Source: an uncultured Thermoanaerobaculia bacterium
GTDB taxonomy: Bacteria > Acidobacteriota > Thermoanaerobaculia > Multivoradales > Multivoraceae
Direction: 5' to 3'
Assembly: GCA_951812325.1 (NCBI GenBank)
Contig: OX638294.1
Location: forward strand, 841,136-905,135
DNA length: 64,000 nucleotides
The position numbers and the translations under genes were made by a program. The notes below the pieces were generated by a model, which saw only the letters and a list, made by a program, of their open reading frames with translations, was not told the DNA's origin and ran no database searches. The stretch's first letter is position 1, and each line of letters begins with the position of its first letter. This document shows, one piece after another, positions 56,622 through 64,000 of the stretch.

Positions 56622-57395
56622 TCAGGAGTCTCCGATGGACGCCCGGACGGTGCGCAGGTCCTGGAGCGCCGCCTTGGCCATCGAACCGCCGTCGCGCGCC
56701 ACCTCGACGAACCGGAACCCCTGCCGGATCCGTTTCGGCGCCTCCCTGACCGTGCCCGCGACTCCGGCGAACAGCCCGTGCCGCCTGCAGCCGTCGAGAA
56801 TCTTGTCGATCGCGGCGGTGAACTTCTCGTCCTCCTGGTCGGCCGCCGGCCGGAGCCCGAGCGACACGCTGAGGTCGCTCGGGCCGACGTAGACGCCGTC
56901 GAGGCCCGGCACGGACAGGATGTCGTCCAGGTTGTCGAGCGCTTGCCGGGTCTCGATCATCGGGATGCAGTAGATCTGTTCGTTCGCCTCCTCGAGATAG
57001 TTCCCGCCGTGGAGCAGACCGGCCCGGAAGGGACCGAAACTGCGCCTGCCGCGCGGCGGATAGCGGCACGCGGCCGCGGCGGCCTCCGCCTCGGCGCGGC
57101 TGTTCACCATGGGAATGATGATGCCGTAAGCACCGGCGTCGAGCATCTTGCCGATGATCCCCGGCTCGTTCCAGGGCACCCGGACGATCGGCGTCGTGTC
57201 CGAAGCGGTCATCGCCTGCAGCATCTCCGTCGCCCGCTGATAGTCGACCAGGCCGTGCTGCATGTCGATCGTCGCCCAGTCGAAGCCGAGACGGGACATC
57301 AGCTCGGCGCTGTGGGTATCCGGAAAGGCCAGCCAGGCGCCGAGCGCCGGCTCGTCGTTCTCGATCTTCGCGCGCAGACGGTTCTTCATCGACAT
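56622..57395 (-). CDS. HpcH/HpaI aldolase/citrate lyase family protein
   Basis: 257 residues of the class II pyruvate-dependent aldolase family (HpaI/GarL type). Signatures: LGAWLAFPDTHSAELMSRLG, FDWATIDMQHGLVDY with the catalytic His, VRVPWNEPGIIGKMLDAGAY, IIIPMVNSRAEAEAAA, IPMIETRQALDNLDDIL and the metal-binding DGVYVGPSDLSVSLG. It likely cleaves or forms a 2-keto-3-deoxy-type acid with divalent metal; the exact substrate is unknown. The ATG 57395 has GGAGG seven bases upstream. The M42 peptidase gene is 70 bp upstream on the same strand. Confidence 0.92.
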   Translation of the reverse strand: MSMKNRLRAKIENDEPALGAWLAFPDTHSAELMSRLGFDWATIDMQHGLVDYQRATEMLQAMTASDTTPIVRVPWNEPGIIGKMLDAGAYGIIIPMVNSRAEAEAAAAACRYPPRGRRSFGPFRAGLLHGGNYLEEANEQIYCIPMIETRQALDNLDDILSVPGLDGVYVGPSDLSVSLGLRPAADQEDEKFTAAIDKILDGCRRHGLFAGVAGTVREAPKRIRQGFRFVEVARDGGSMAKAALQDLRTVRASIGDS

Positions 57396-57465
57396 TGCCC
57401 TGCCTCCTCGATCACTCGTTGGAACGGTAGTCCGGTGGCGGAGGTTAGCAGCCGCCGGCAGCCGA

Positions 57466-58539
57466 TCAGGGGATCAGGGACTCGTCGGGGGTCAGGGACG
57501 CCGCGAAGCCGGCCAGCAGATCGGCGGAGTGATCGATGTCAGCCAGCGAGATCGTCTCGACCGCGCTGTGCATGTAGCGGTTCGGGACGCTGACCAGTCC
57601 GGTCGCCACGCCGGCGCGGGTGATCTGGATCGAGTTCGCGTCGTTCGGCGCCGCGCGCCCGAGAGCCGCCAGCTGAAAGGGGATCTTCCGTTCCGCCGCG
57701 ATCGCCTCGAGCCGATCGCTGACTCTCGGATTCATGTTCGGACCGCGCACGATGACCGGGCCGCCGCCCAGACGCAGATCGCCCTCCTGCCGCTTGCTGA
57801 TCGTCGGACAGTCCGTCGCGTGGGTCACGTCCACCGCGATGCCGACGTCGGGGTCGACACCGTGGGTGCTGGTGCGGGCGCCCCGCAGGCCGATCTCCTC
57901 GCACACCGTGGACACCGCGTAGACGGCCACCTCCGGCTGCCGCCGGACGACCCGGCGGAGCGCCTCGATGACCACCCACAGGCCGGTCGTGTTGTCCATC
58001 TTCGGTGCGCTGGCCAGGCCGTTGCGCATTTCCCGGAAGCCCAGATCGAGCGTCACCGGATCGCCGACCCGCACCACCGTCTTCGCGTCATCGCCGTCGG
58101 TCGCGCCGATGTCGAGCCAGAGGTTCTCCATCTTGACCGCGCGCCGGCGCTCCTCGGTCTTGAGCAGGTGGATCGGCTTGCGCGCGATGACCGCGGGCAC
58201 GGGGCCCTCCTTCGCCCATACGGTCATCCGCTGGCCGATGAGTTGCTGCGGATCCCAGCCGCCGATCGGCTGCACCCACAGGAAACCCTTGTCGTCGATG
58301 TAGCTCACCAGGAGACCGATCTGGTCGCAATGACCGGCGAACAGCACCCTTCGGCCGCCCGGCTTCTCCCCCGCTTCGACGTTCACGGCCGCGATCACGT
58401 TGCCGTGTATGTCGGTGGTCACACTGTCCGCGAACCGGCCCGCGTAGGCGCGCACGACTTCCTGTACCGGCTCTTCGTGGCCCGAGGGGCTCGGCGTGGC
58501 CAACAGGTCGACCAGAAACTTCCGGGCTGTCTTCTTCAC
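57466..58539 (-). CDS. M42 family aminopeptidase/endoglucanase-type metallopeptidase
   Basis: 357 residues. The dinuclear metal site is recognisable: LFAGHCDQIGLLVSYID (His and Asp), APKMDNTTGLWVVIEAL (Asp), VSTVCEEIGLRGARTS (catalytic and metal Glu), IAVDVTHATDCP (Asp), and the final His in VPNRYMHSAVETIS. M42 enzymes form large tetrahedral shells that trim peptides in the cytoplasm. The start is GTG 58539 with GGGAG six bases upstream. It sits between uppS and the aldolase gene on the same strand; spacing of 70-90 bp leaves room for separate promoters. Confidence 0.93.
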   Translation of the reverse strand: MKKTARKFLVDLLATPSPSGHEEPVQEVVRAYAGRFADSVTTDIHGNVIAAVNVEAGEKPGGRRVLFAGHCDQIGLLVSYIDDKGFLWVQPIGGWDPQQLIGQRMTVWAKEGPVPAVIARKPIHLLKTEERRRAVKMENLWLDIGATDGDDAKTVVRVGDPVTLDLGFREMRNGLASAPKMDNTTGLWVVIEALRRVVRRQPEVAVYAVSTVCEEIGLRGARTSTHGVDPDVGIAVDVTHATDCPTISKRQEGDLRLGGGPVIVRGPNMNPRVSDRLEAIAAERKIPFQLAALGRAAPNDANSIQITRAGVATGLVSVPNRYMHSAVETISLADIDHSADLLAGFAASLTPDESLIP

Positions 58540-58626
58540 TTGCTGCTCCCAGCCGCCGCTGCGCCCGACCACGGGTTGTCATCGGGCCAACGTCGCGGCT
58601 GTCTGTCTGTTCTCGTGTCTCCGGCT

Positions 58627-59490
58627 TCAACGTCCTCTGCGACGCTGGCGGCTGCTGTATGACCGCAGGGCTCGCAGGAGGTCAATCTTACGCAGAGCGG
58701 GCCAGTGCGTGTCGCAGAAGTAGTACTCGGAGTAGGTGCTCTGCCAGAGCAGGAAGCCGCTCAGGCGGACTTCGCCGCTGGTGCGGAGAATCAGGTCGGG
58801 CTCGGGTTGGCCGGACGTGTAGAGGTACCGCTCGATCGACGAGGCGCTGAACTCGTCGACCACCTCGTCGAGGGACTTGCCGACCGCCGAGTTGTCCAGC
58901 AGGTAGTTGCGGAAGGCGCTCGCGATCTCCTCGCGGCCGCCGTAGGCCATCGCGATGTTCAGCCGGTAGCCCTCGTAGCCGCTGGTTGCCTCCTCCGCCT
59001 CGCGGATCGCAGCCTGAAGGCTCTCCGGCAGGAGCTCCATCTGTCCCAGGAAACGCACCCGGATGCCCTTCTGGTGAACATCGTCGTGGTTCGTCAGCTC
59101 CCGGGTCTTCGCCTCGAAGAGCTCGAACAGCGCCTCGACTTCCTTCGCGGAGCGATTCAGGTTGTCGAGCGACATGCTCCACACCGTGACGGTCGAAACC
59201 TGCGCCTCGTAGCACCAGTTGAGGACCTCCCACAGCTTCTCGGCGCCCCGGAAGTGCCCGGCGCTGACGTTGCCCAGCCTCTGCTGGCGCGCATACCGCC
59301 GGTTCCCGTCCATGATCAGACCGATGTGCCGGGGCAACCGCCAGGTCCGCACCGCGGACTCGAGCCGGCGCTGGTAGACGACGTAGAACGGCCACTTGAT
59401 CAGGGCCTTGACACGCCGCCAGAGCTCGCTCGCAGGACGTGTCCCGCGTGCCGGAACGGCGCCTGACTCGACCGATCCGTACACGCTCAC
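58627..59490 (-). CDS. uppS: Undecaprenyl diphosphate synthase family cis-prenyltransferase
   Basis: 287 residues. It makes the C55 (or similar) lipid carrier for peptidoglycan and O-antigen. Seen: HIGLIMDGNRRYARQQRLG with the catalytic Asp, SVSTVTVWSMSLDNLNRSAKE-type motif, LNIAMAYGGREEIASAFRN, PDLILRTSGEVRLSGFLLWQ and YSEYYFCDTHWP. DGNRRYA replaces the usual DGNGRWA, a variant known in some prenyltransferase branches. An N-terminal extension of about 40 residues precedes the core. GTG 59490 has GGGAGGT five bases upstream, better than the ATG at 59595. A diverged copy of this initiation region lies 71 bp upstream. Confidence 0.9.
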   Translation of the reverse strand: MSVYGSVESGAVPARGTRPASELWRRVKALIKWPFYVVYQRRLESAVRTWRLPRHIGLIMDGNRRYARQQRLGNVSAGHFRGAEKLWEVLNWCYEAQVSTVTVWSMSLDNLNRSAKEVEALFELFEAKTRELTNHDDVHQKGIRVRFLGQMELLPESLQAAIREAEEATSGYEGYRLNIAMAYGGREEIASAFRNYLLDNSAVGKSLDEVVDEFSASSIERYLYTSGQPEPDLILRTSGEVRLSGFLLWQSTYSEYYFCDTHWPALRKIDLLRALRSYSSRQRRRGR

Positions 59491-59574
59491 CGGCAACCTC
59501 CCGCACGACAACCGGATGGTGGTCCGCCTGACCGAGACTCGACCGGGTCGCAGACGCTCAGCGGAAACCTCCCC
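59465..59574 (-). repeat. Tandemly duplicated initiation region of uppS
   Basis: 59465-59503 and 59536-59574 share 31 of 39 bases at an offset of 71 and include the ribosome site (GGGAGGT and GGGGAGGT). In the upstream copy the start codon is CTG instead of GTG, so it probably no longer starts translation. Confidence 0.65.
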
Positions 59575-59707
59575 GACGATCGTCCGGCTGGTCACGCGGG
59601 AGCCTGTTCACGCCTGCAATCCTCCCTCTTCGCTGTGCTACTTTCCCGCCGGCGCCCATCCACCGTCCTGAAACCAAGCGCCGAGCCCCGAGAAGGCCAC
59701 GCCACCG

Positions 59708-61225
59708 ATGACACCGCGAGACTCACGGGACTCGACCCGGCATCATAACGACGCCGAAGGACGACGGAGAGAACCCGTCCCGCTCTGCTCGCGTCCGCTG
59801 CCGCGCCGGGCGGGTCTGTCGTTCTTCTCGCGGCGCACTGTACGAGGGCCAGCCCTTTCCGGCGGCGCGCCGCAAGAACCGATCCGCAGTCGACAACGCC
59901 GCTCACGACGCCTGTTCCTACGGACTCTGGTCCTGTTCGCGGTCGCCAGCCTGACCGGGCCTGCTTCTGCGCCGGCGATCGAGCCCACCGAGGCCCTGCG
60001 GCTGTTCCTGGACTGTGACCGGGGCTGCGACGTCACCTTCCTGCGCAGCCAGATCACCTACGTCAACTGGGTGCGCGATCGCCGGGACGCCGAGGTCCAC
60101 GTTCTCGTGACCACCCAGTCCGGCGGCAACTCCCGCGAGTACACCTTCAACTTCATCGGCCTCGAACGCTTCGAGAGCATCGATCAGAGGCTGATCCACA
60201 CGTCGTCGTTCACCGAAACGGACGACGAGCGCCGCCGCGGTGTACAGCGCCTTCTGGAGCTGGGTCTGGTCCGCTACGTGCTGGAGACGCCCCAGGCCGA
60301 TGGGCTCGTCGTGGCGTTCGAGAACGGCGGAAAGCAGGGCGAGCCGCACCGGGGTCACTTCCACCCGGAACCCAACGCGCTGGTGGCCGGCGCGGACGAC
60401 GACCCCTGGAATCACTGGGTCTACCGCATCCGCATGGAGACAGACTTCCGAAGCGAGGACCGCAGAAACTCGCAGTCCTACCAGGCGAGCGCGTCGGCGG
60501 GCCGCACCACCGACCTGTGGCGCATGGGCATGGGCACCTACTATTCCTACCGCGAAAGCAACTTCGAGTTCGAGGACGGCGGCACCTTCAAGAACGTGTC
60601 GCGCAGCACGAACTACTTCGGCCAGGTGATTCGCACGCTCGCTCCCCACTGGGGTCTCGGCGTCGGCGCCAGCAGCCGCCGCTCGACCTACCTGAATCTC
60701 GACAACTCCTATCGCGTGGCGGCGGCGATCGAGTACAACATCTTCCCCTACAGCGAGTCCTCCGAACGCGAGTTCACCTTCGCCTACTTCCTCGGCGGCA
60801 CCCGGCTCGACTACGAAGAGGTCACCGTCTTCGACAAGCGGAACGAGACATTCGCGGACCAGGGCGCCTTCGTCGCCTTCGGGATGGAAAGGCCCTGGGG
60901 CGAAGCGCATCTCGACCTCCAGTACAGCCACTTCATCGACGATTTCGACCGCGGCCGCATCGAGTTCAGCACCGATATCGAGTACCACATCCTGCGCGGT
61001 CTGAGCTTCGACGTGTACGCCGGCGTCTCGCGGATCCGGGATCAGATCTACCTTCCCAAGGGGGGCGCCACGGACGCGGAGGTCCTGGTCTCGAGACGCC
61101 AACTGGAGACCGACCTCACTTTTCGCGGCGGCATCCAGCTCCGCTACACGTTCGGGTCGATCTACAACAACGTGGTGAACTCCCGGCTGAGCAGCGAGAG
61201 CGGCGGCTTCTCACGCATCTTCTAG
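59708..61225 (+). CDS. Putative outer-membrane beta-barrel protein
   Basis: 505 residues from ATG 59708, preceded by GAGAAGG. The signal-like segment RRLFLRTLVLFAVASLTGPA begins only near residue 67, so the true start may lie further in. The mature N-terminal part (FLDCDRGCDVTFLRSQITYV) is a soluble domain with a Cys pair. From about residue 240 on, alternating amphipathic strands rich in Tyr, Arg and Glu (RMGMGTYYSYRESNFEFEDG, YNIFPYSESSEREFTFAYFL) suggest a barrel of ten or more strands, ending SGGFSRIF with the C-terminal Phe favoured by the BAM machinery. No family is recognised. Confidence 0.65.
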   Translation: MTPRDSRDSTRHHNDAEGRRREPVPLCSRPLPRRAGLSFFSRRTVRGPALSGGAPQEPIRSRQRRSRRLFLRTLVLFAVASLTGPASAPAIEPTEALRLFLDCDRGCDVTFLRSQITYVNWVRDRRDAEVHVLVTTQSGGNSREYTFNFIGLERFESIDQRLIHTSSFTETDDERRRGVQRLLELGLVRYVLETPQADGLVVAFENGGKQGEPHRGHFHPEPNALVAGADDDPWNHWVYRIRMETDFRSEDRRNSQSYQASASAGRTTDLWRMGMGTYYSYRESNFEFEDGGTFKNVSRSTNYFGQVIRTLAPHWGLGVGASSRRSTYLNLDNSYRVAAAIEYNIFPYSESSEREFTFAYFLGGTRLDYEEVTVFDKRNETFADQGAFVAFGMERPWGEAHLDLQYSHFIDDFDRGRIEFSTDIEYHILRGLSFDVYAGVSRIRDQIYLPKGGATDAEVLVSRRQLETDLTFRGGIQLRYTFGSIYNNVVNSRLSSESGGFSRIF

Positions 61226-61295
61226 CTCCAGCGGCCCTTGGCGGAAATCCGCGCCGCACCGGGAACGGTGCGGCGCCCCGCCGGCGCGGCTCCGC

Positions 61296-61301
61296 TATCG
61301 T
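61296..61301 (+). promoter_or_regulatory. Candidate -10 box of a leaderless trkA promoter
   Basis: TATCGT is followed by CAAACG and the GTG start at 61308. No ribosome site is present. No clear -35 box. Confidence 0.4.
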
Positions 61302-61307
61302 CAAACG

Positions 61308-62660
61308 GTGACCGTAATCATCGCGGGCGGTGGAGACATCGCGTACCTGCTCGCGTCCTCGCTGGCACGCGACGAGCACGTGTTCGTCGTCCTGCCCACC
61401 GAAACGGAGCGCGACCGGTTCGAGAACCTGGACCTGCAGATCGCGGTCGGCCCGGCGGCAAGCCGCACCACGCTGAACCAGGTCGGCCTCTCCGACCGGG
61501 ACACCTTCATCGCCTGTGCGGACTCGGACGAGCGCAACATCATCGCCTGCCTCGCTGCCCGCGGCCGGTCGAAGGCGACGACCTACTGCTTCATCTCGCA
61601 GGACGAGCACCACGAGAGCTTCAACGACCCGGAACAGACGACGCTCGAAGAGGTCATCGACCACCTGATCTGGCCCCAGTGGTCGCTGGCCAGGGAGATC
61701 GCCCGGATCGTGCTCGAACCGCGGGCCCTCGACGTGGAGAACTTCCACCGCGGCCGGGTGTGGCTGATGGAGTACCGGTTGCCGGCGGACTCGCGGCTGT
61801 GCGGACCCACCCTGGCCGAGGCGCCCCTGCCGGCCAACGCTCTGGTCGTCAGCCGGGTCAGAAACGGGGAGCTGATCGTTCCGCGTGGGCAGGACCGCCT
61901 GGAAGCCGGAGACAAGGTTCTGTTCATGGGTCGGCGAACGGCCCTGCGGCAAGTCGCGAAGCGATTCTTCGCCGCCCCGGAAACCGTGGTGCGCAGCGTG
62001 ACGATCATCGGCGGCGGCCGTACCGGCAGGCTCCTGGCGCAGGAACTGACCCGCGGCCTCTGGCCCGAAGTACGGGTCATCGAGGCCTCCAGACGCCGTT
62101 GCGAGGACATCGCCGGACAGGTCGGCAGGGCGATCGTCTTCTGCGGCGACGGCACGGACCTGAAGGTGCTGGAGGAAGTCGGCGTCGCCCGCAGCGATGC
62201 GCTGGTCGCGATGGCCGGTGACGATCAGACGAACCTGCTCTGCTCCCTGATCGCGAAGCAGCTCGGGATTCCCAAGGTCGTGACCGGTGTCAGCCAGGAC
62301 ACGAGCAGCGCCCTGTTCGAGCGCGTCGGCGTCGACGTGACTCTGAACGCCCGCGCCGCCGCGATCGCCGAGGTCCTGCACCAGATCCAGGCGCCGCGCC
62401 TCGAGTTCCGCGCCGCGCTCGAGGACGGCCGGGCCGATGTCGTCGAAGTCGTCGTGCCGCCGGACTTCGAGGCTCGGCGCCTGCGCGAGATGGACATGCC
62501 GACCGGAGTCATCGTCGGCGCCGTCCTGCGGCAGTACAACACGATCGTGCCCGGAGGAAACGACGAGGTACGCCCCGACGACCGTCTGCTGGTCGTCGCC
62601 ACGGCGGAGGCCGCCGACACCGTGGGCCCGGCCTTCGGTCTGGCGCCCGAAACCGACTGA
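61308..62660 (+). CDS. trkA: TrkA, regulatory NAD-binding subunit of the Trk potassium transporter
   Basis: 450 residues with the duplicated RCK layout: first RCK_N (VIIAGGGDIAYLLASSLARD) with RCK_C ending near 220, then second RCK_N (SVTIIGGGRTGRLLAQELTR, FCGDGTDLKVLEEVGV) and RCK_C (ADVVEVVVPPDFEARRLREM). It gates the TrkH channel at the inner face of the membrane in response to nucleotides. In the first nucleotide fold the acid at the end of beta-2 is replaced (VVLPTETER), so NADH affinity may differ there. The start is GTG 61308. trkH follows after 11 bp and is surely cotranscribed. Confidence 0.94.
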   Translation: MTVIIAGGGDIAYLLASSLARDEHVFVVLPTETERDRFENLDLQIAVGPAASRTTLNQVGLSDRDTFIACADSDERNIIACLAARGRSKATTYCFISQDEHHESFNDPEQTTLEEVIDHLIWPQWSLAREIARIVLEPRALDVENFHRGRVWLMEYRLPADSRLCGPTLAEAPLPANALVVSRVRNGELIVPRGQDRLEAGDKVLFMGRRTALRQVAKRFFAAPETVVRSVTIIGGGRTGRLLAQELTRGLWPEVRVIEASRRRCEDIAGQVGRAIVFCGDGTDLKVLEEVGVARSDALVAMAGDDQTNLLCSLIAKQLGIPKVVTGVSQDTSSALFERVGVDVTLNARAAAIAEVLHQIQAPRLEFRAALEDGRADVVEVVVPPDFEARRLREMDMPTGVIVGAVLRQYNTIVPGGNDEVRPDDRLLVVATAEAADTVGPAFGLAPETD

Positions 62661-62671
62661 AACCGGCGGCG

Positions 62672-64000
62672 ATGCGCGTTTCGATCGTTCTCCGCGCGAC
62701 GTTGGCGCTGGTCGGCTTCTTCGGCGTCGTTCTGCTGGCGCCGGCGGCGGTCGAGGCCGCCTACGGGCACGGGCGCAGCGCCCTGGCCTTCCTCGCAGCC
62801 GCCGGCCTTGCCGTCGCGCTGGGTCTGGCATCCCGACTCCTGCCCGGCCGGGGGCTCGAGATGCGGCGGATGGAGGGCCTGGCAACCGTCGCCGCGGCCT
62901 GGCTCCTGCTGGTGCTGATCGGCGCCATCCCCTACTCCGCGAACGGTTTCGCACCCGCCGACGCGCTCTTCGAATCGATGTCGGGCCTGACCGGCACGGG
63001 CGCCACGATCCTCGTCGACTTCGACTCGGTGAGCGAAGGCATCTTCCTGTGGCGATCCTTGAGCGAGTGGGTGGGCAGCATGGGCATCATCGCCCTCTTC
63101 ATCGCCGTCCTGCCCGCGCTTCAGATCGCCGGGCGCCAGATGTTCTTCGCCGAGGCGCCCGGACCCACCGAGGAGCGCCTCTCGCCCCGCATCCGCAACA
63201 CGGCCCTCTACCTGTACACCCTCTACGTCGGCCTGACCGCACTGGAAGCCGGTCTCCTGATCCGGTTCGGCATGCCGCCCTTCGACGCGATCTGCAATTC
63301 CCTGAGCACCGTGTCGGCCGGCGGCTTCTCGCCTCACCCGAGCAGTATCGCCGGCTACGGCAGCAACGCGATCGAATGGACGGTCATGGCGTTCATGTTT
63401 CTCGCCGGAGCCAACTACGCGTTTCAGTTCCAGGTCGTCCGGGGGCGGCCGCTGACCCTGCTGCGGAGCGAGGAATTCCGGCTCTACCTGGTGATCGTCG
63501 TCGCCGCGACCCTGCTTCTGGCCTGCACTCTCAAGACCGACGAGGTGCCGCTGTGGGAGTGGATTGCAACCGACGCACTCTCCGAGGACACGTTGCGGCG
63601 CGCCGGCTTCCAGGCGCTCGCGATCATCACGACGACCGGATTCGCGACCGAGGACTTCGCGCTCTGGGCACAGGCGAGCCAGACGATCCTCCTGCTGCTC
63701 ATGTTCTGCGGCGGCTGCGGCGGTTCCGCTGCCGGCGGCCCCAAGCTCGTGCGGGTATGGCTGATCGCCAAGTCCACCCTGGTCGAGTTGTTCCAGACGA
63801 TCTTCCCCCGCGCCGTACGACCGCTGCGCCTCGATGGCCGCCGAGTGCCCGACGACGTGATCCACGCCATCGTGTCGTTCCTGCTCCTCTACCTCGTCCT
63901 GTTCGCCCTGAGCGTCGGCGTCGTGGGGCTGGCCGGTACCGACATGCCCACCGCGGTGACCGCGAGCATCGCCACCCTGGGAAACATCGGCCCGGGCCTG
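62672..64000 (+). CDS. trkH: TrkH-family potassium uptake channel (runs off the right edge)
   Basis: 443 codons are visible and the end is missing. Membrane segments begin at residue 5 (VLRATLALVGFFGVVLLA). Potassium-selectivity filter loops of the four MPM repeats are visible, e.g. MSGLTGTGATIL (first), LSTVSAGGFSPH (second), AIITTTGFATEDF (third) and the start of the fourth SIATLGNIGPG at the edge. The intramembrane loop GGCGGSAAGGPKLVRVWLIA after repeat three matches the TrkH/KtrB gating loop. It pairs with TrkA encoded 11 bp upstream for K+ uptake. The start is ATG 62672. Confidence 0.93.
   Translation, partial: MRVSIVLRATLALVGFFGVVLLAPAAVEAAYGHGRSALAFLAAAGLAVALGLASRLLPGRGLEMRRMEGLATVAAAWLLLVLIGAIPYSANGFAPADALFESMSGLTGTGATILVDFDSVSEGIFLWRSLSEWVGSMGIIALFIAVLPALQIAGRQMFFAEAPGPTEERLSPRIRNTALYLYTLYVGLTALEAGLLIRFGMPPFDAICNSLSTVSAGGFSPHPSSIAGYGSNAIEWTVMAFMFLAGANYAFQFQVVRGRPLTLLRSEEFRLYLVIVVAATLLLACTLKTDEVPLWEWIATDALSEDTLRRAGFQALAIITTTGFATEDFALWAQASQTILLLLMFCGGCGGSAAGGPKLVRVWLIAKSTLVELFQTIFPRAVRPLRLDGRRVPDDVIHAIVSFLLLYLVLFALSVGVVGLAGTDMPTAVTASIATLGNIGPGL

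Noticed and set aside
1..64000. CRISPR arrays, tRNA or rRNA genes, prophage structural genes
   Set aside because: No regularly spaced repeats, no T-loop-like tRNA ends and no rRNA-like or phage-like sequence was recognised by eye. A dedicated search could still find a short RNA gene.

Overview
The window is high-GC bacterial chromosome (most third codon positions are G or C). It probably comes from an Acidobacteriota-type organism. The best pointers are a secreted GWxTD/VWA protein of the acidobacterial VWFA-related kind (49900-52659), a heme plus copper type II monooxygenase-like protein (19009-20493), an ABC permease-M1-golvesin fusion and an R2lox oxidase. This is an inference from gene content, not a marker-gene result.

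Layout. 1-5014 (minus strand) is housekeeping: partial ftsY, aroB, aspS, hisS. 5230-7117 holds a Uma2-family protein and an AI-2E-type membrane protein. 7298-16108 (minus) is a tightly overlapping run: cupin, PQQ-type beta-propeller, addB and addA (double-strand break repair). 16152-20493 holds a duplicated NTF2-like protein, a sulfatase, a racemase remnant and the heme/copper protein.

20796-36942 (plus) is the most unusual region. It runs ABC ATPase, ABC permease fused to a degenerate M1 peptidase and a golvesin-like domain, lipoprotein membrane-fusion protein, RND pump, and then a second RND pump fused in frame to a complete ABC ATPase whose nucleotide-binding domain is split by a membrane insert. 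After these come two copies of a [six-helix ABC-2 permease, small two-cysteine secreted peptide] unit. Several starts overlap the preceding stop (TTGA, GTGA, ATGA), so the genes are probably translated together. My reading is an envelope export or surveillance machine with its own small peptides. The function is not known to me.

37163-41534 holds a frameshifted AbrB-type gene, two secreted or lipoprotein genes and a complete IS1634-like insertion sequence with a 6-bp target duplication next to dispersed palindromic repeats. 41535-52659 holds R2lox, a nucleotide pyrophosphatase-type phosphodiesterase, a CbbO/CbbQ (VWA plus MoxR ATPase) pair, a pterin dehydratase, an LLM-class monooxygenase, a lipoprotein and the VWA protein, whose N-terminus carries a 78-bp tandem repeat. 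53019-64000 holds an O-antigen ligase-like protein, a Zn-dehydrogenase, a PDZ protein, an HpcH-type aldolase, an M42 peptidase, uppS, an outer-membrane protein, trkA and partial trkH.

Two genome-scale habits show. Many genes have a TANNNT box 6-9 bases before the start codon and no ribosome binding site, which suggests leaderless transcripts. Two genes (20796 and uppS) carry tandem copies of their own initiation region. No tRNA, rRNA or CRISPR array was seen.
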